Assembly: GCF_016859285.1 (NCBI RefSeq)
Contig: NC_053418.1
Coordinates: forward strand, 22,995,829-23,059,828
From: Xiphias gladius
Taxonomy: Eukaryota > Chordata > Actinopteri > Istiophoriformes > Xiphiidae
Reading direction: 5' to 3'
Length of the DNA: 64,000 bases
This document shows, piece after piece, positions 62,044 to 64,000 of this stretch. How positions within the stretch are numbered: position 1 is the stretch's first letter; each line of letters begins with the position of its first letter. Below the pieces are notes generated by a model. The model had not been told where the DNA came from. It ran no database searches and saw only the letters and a program-made list of their open reading frames with translations. A program made the translations under genes and the position numbers.

Positions 62044-64000
62044 CCTATTACAGGTAGAAGTGATGGTGATTAGCTGAATTTCCATTTTTACATCAGTATC
62101 AGCCTCATACAAAGTATGTGTCTAGTCATGGATGTATACAGTTTCAAATAAGCAACTATCAAATGAGTAGAATAAGTAGTAATAAAATAAGCACATAAGT
62201 AATATGTCTATGAGAGAAAACAGGAACACAACTGATGGGAGCAAACTGGCATTTCCAAGTAAATTTCCACTTAAAAAGAACTGATATGAATTAAAAAACG
62301 TTGTGTAGGATGTTACTGCTTTACCTTGAATTGAAACGGTGACGTTATCAAAGTCATGGTTGTTGGGCTCATTCCACGTTTCAAAGTTCCACTGAGAAAC
62401 ACTTCCCAGGCCATACTTGTCTGAGAAGGTTAAAATGAGCCAAAAAGGTTTTGTATTAAATTATGAAATACAAATGGTAAGATCTCAGCAATCAAGCAAT
62501 CAGGTTGAAACAACCTGCACAAATCATTATTCAACCAGTTTTGGCCAATGCCTCCTTCTCAATTACAGCTCATGTTTTTTTTTTCAGACTCTGGTTTTAT
62601 GGACCATGATTACATGGTACGGAGAGCAAACGTACACAATACAGTAATGACAAAACAGTGGCACTCGGCACTCACTCACCGATGTACCTCTTTGCTGTGA
62701 GATAAACCAGATTTCTCCACTCGACCACTTGTGATTTGTCTTCAAAGTCAGTGAAGTAGTTAGAGACACTGCCCATGAGTTCAAAACCTGAAAACCAGCC
62801 GCGCAAAAAAACAAAAAACAAAAACAAAAAACATCAACTCTGCTTTGGATTCTTAATGAAATCATTAAATTCAAAATTTCATCCGGTCAGCACCAACCGG
62901 GAACCGAAAGAAAAACATGAAGAGACTCTTGCCATTTATTTGGGAAGAAGATAACTTTCAATATGCATCACAAATATGGTGGGATGTTTTCCAGACTGGG
63001 GTGATGGTACAATACCTGGTTGGAGTCCATTAATCCACAAGAGCTCTATCAGCTGGTCCAGCTTAGTGAAGTTGTAGTGAGGGTGTCCTCCGATATCTCT
63101 ACAACAACAACAAAATCAGATAGCTGGAATTCATCATAAAGACTACTCACAAAACCAGCGACTGAAAATCGCACTGTATGTCATCCTCAAACTAGAGAAA
63201 TCTTATATTATACTAAATGGCCCACTTTCGTTCACGAGTAGTTCATATTCATTGCTTACTCTGGGGAGGTCTCAACTTGCTAGTTCACTTACTGTGCCGT
63301 GACCAGCTCCAACATCCAGTGTATCCGGACCTGCTGGATCCCTCCATGGGGGACCGAGCCCGCATAGGCCAGGTTCAGCTGCTGGTCGATGCTCAGGTCA
63401 AACTGGTGGGCCTGGGAGTGAGGGAGAGGGGGGCTGGGCACAAAGAACGGCTTCCTGTTTCACTTTGTGATGCACCGGTGACACAAAAAATGGATTTATA
63501 TATTTACATTATGTTTAGACATCGATTCAATACGAAAGTGCAGCCCAGGGAGATATCAGACGGATTCGCGTGATTTGACATTTAGCCTATCCAACATTTC
63601 GTTGTCTCTTGAGAAAAACTTTGCGAATCTCCCATGGAAAAAAGGGACATTTTTAAGAAATGTCTTGGCTTTGTTAAAGATGCTGACTTGATGTAACATT
63701 ACTTAACACCTTTTATTGGTCACAGGGGCCTTCTGGTAGATTCGGTATGAAATAAACCCCACAGTCCTTTCTCCAATCCACTTAAATCTCAACTTTCTGA
63801 CATAGCTCACACTCGCTGCTTGCTCTCCATCACACTCGATTCTGCTGGAGGCACTGTGGGTTAAAACGGGTTGTATTTGACCTACCAGAAACCGGTGCTC
63901 CTCCAGAAATGCTTAAGATCTCCCAGTGGTCTCCCCACATCGACCGTGATGGCATGCGAAGTGCCCGAGGTTTCGGCGACGTTGAGGAGTAAGGCTACGA
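57126..64000 (-). CDS. idua: Alpha-L-iduronidase (5' end runs off the window)
   Basis: A lysosomal GH39 glycosidase removing terminal iduronic acid from heparan and dermatan sulfate; human deficiency is mucopolysaccharidosis I. Fourteen exons in transcript order: beyond 64000-63886, 63433-63293, 63098-63016, 62787-62680, 62420-62325, 61824-61622, 61164-60985, 60391-60175, 59944-59732, 59597-59476, 58176-58051, 57759-57683, 57477-57377 and 57226-57126. All phases join. About 626 residues are visible; human is 653. The start codon and most of the signal peptide lie past 64000. The acid/base Glu is in WNEP (codon 62370-62368) and the nucleophile Glu in [11 protein letters not shown] (codon 61062-61060). 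Other clear blocks are [54 protein letters not shown] and [13 protein letters not shown]. The exon count equals that of human IDUA. An L2-type LINE sits in the intron between the exons at 58176 and 59476. Confidence 0.95.
58360..59335 (+). mobile_element. 5'-truncated L2/Maui-type LINE (3' end of ORF2 plus 3' UTR)
   Basis: Antisense to idua, inside one of its introns. Broken frames encode [29 protein letters not shown], then [11 protein letters not shown] and [13 protein letters not shown], the C-terminal signature of fish L2-clade LINEs. The 3' UTR has 'ctgctaaaagggagtttttccttgccgctgttgccaagtgcttgctcatgggggaa' and 'tctagacctgctctatgtgaaaagtaccctgacataa'. It ends in 'gcgctatataaataaaactgaatgtaattgaatta', the usual short A/T repeat tail. 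Frameshifts and deletions mean it is dead, and the left edge is approximate. Confidence 0.85.
62001..62041. repeat. (CA)n microsatellite
   Basis: About 20 CA units preceded by imperfect TA/CA steps, in the idua intron between exons 5 and 6. Confidence 0.95.

Noticed and set aside
1-64000. CRISPR array, phage island, integron or bacterial operon
   Set aside because: All strong genes are spliced vertebrate genes; the only direct repeats are microsatellites, a minisatellite and one 29-bp duplication.

Overview
This window is vertebrate nuclear DNA, almost certainly from a ray-finned (teleost, probably percomorph) fish. It has intron-split genes with GT-AG junctions, a purpurin gene (known from fish and birds but not mammals), the 3' end of a fish-type L2/Maui LINE, long CA/TG microsatellites and several interspersed repeats of types I recognise from fish genomes. 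No bacterial, phage, CRISPR or defence-type system is present.

Eight protein genes were reconstructed exon by exon. Within each, reading phase is continuous across every junction. In order: ctu1 (+, 809-1993), tRNA wobble-uridine thiolase; pxn (+, 3281-20128), the focal-adhesion scaffold paxillin; rnf181 (+, 24623-25756), a RING-H2 E3 ligase; tmem150a (-, 34504-30046), a six-TM TMEM150/DRAM-family protein; kcnv2 (+, 43888-47216), the silent channel subunit Kv8.2; atp5me (+, 48983-50626), ATP synthase subunit e; rbp4l/purpurin (+, 54190-55728), a retinal lipocalin; and idua (-, from beyond 64000 down to 57126), lysosomal alpha-L-iduronidase, of which only the start of exon 1 lies outside the window.

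The genes do not form a pathway. kcnv2 and purpurin are both photoreceptor-associated and lie about 7 kb apart with housekeeping atp5me between them. Paxillin and RNF181 (described as an integrin-tail binder in mammals) are both linked to integrin biology. As far as I recall human locations, this order mixes pieces of several human chromosomes.

The most notable feature is paxillin. Between LD4 and LD5 lie three phase-0 exons (427 + 89 + 135 codons) that can be included or skipped without changing frame. They would turn the usual ~526-residue protein into one of about 1177 residues, adding LD-like helices, Thr-Pro repeats and a proline-rich segment. The gene also appears to use two GC-AG introns. 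Other points are a compact purpurin promoter with a TATA box and two CRX/OTX-type sites, an antisense L2 LINE 3' end in an idua intron, and the absence of a nested slc26a1 in idua.

Intergenic and intronic stretches hold degraded repeats, microsatellites and polyadenylation signals. No further gene was recognised in them.
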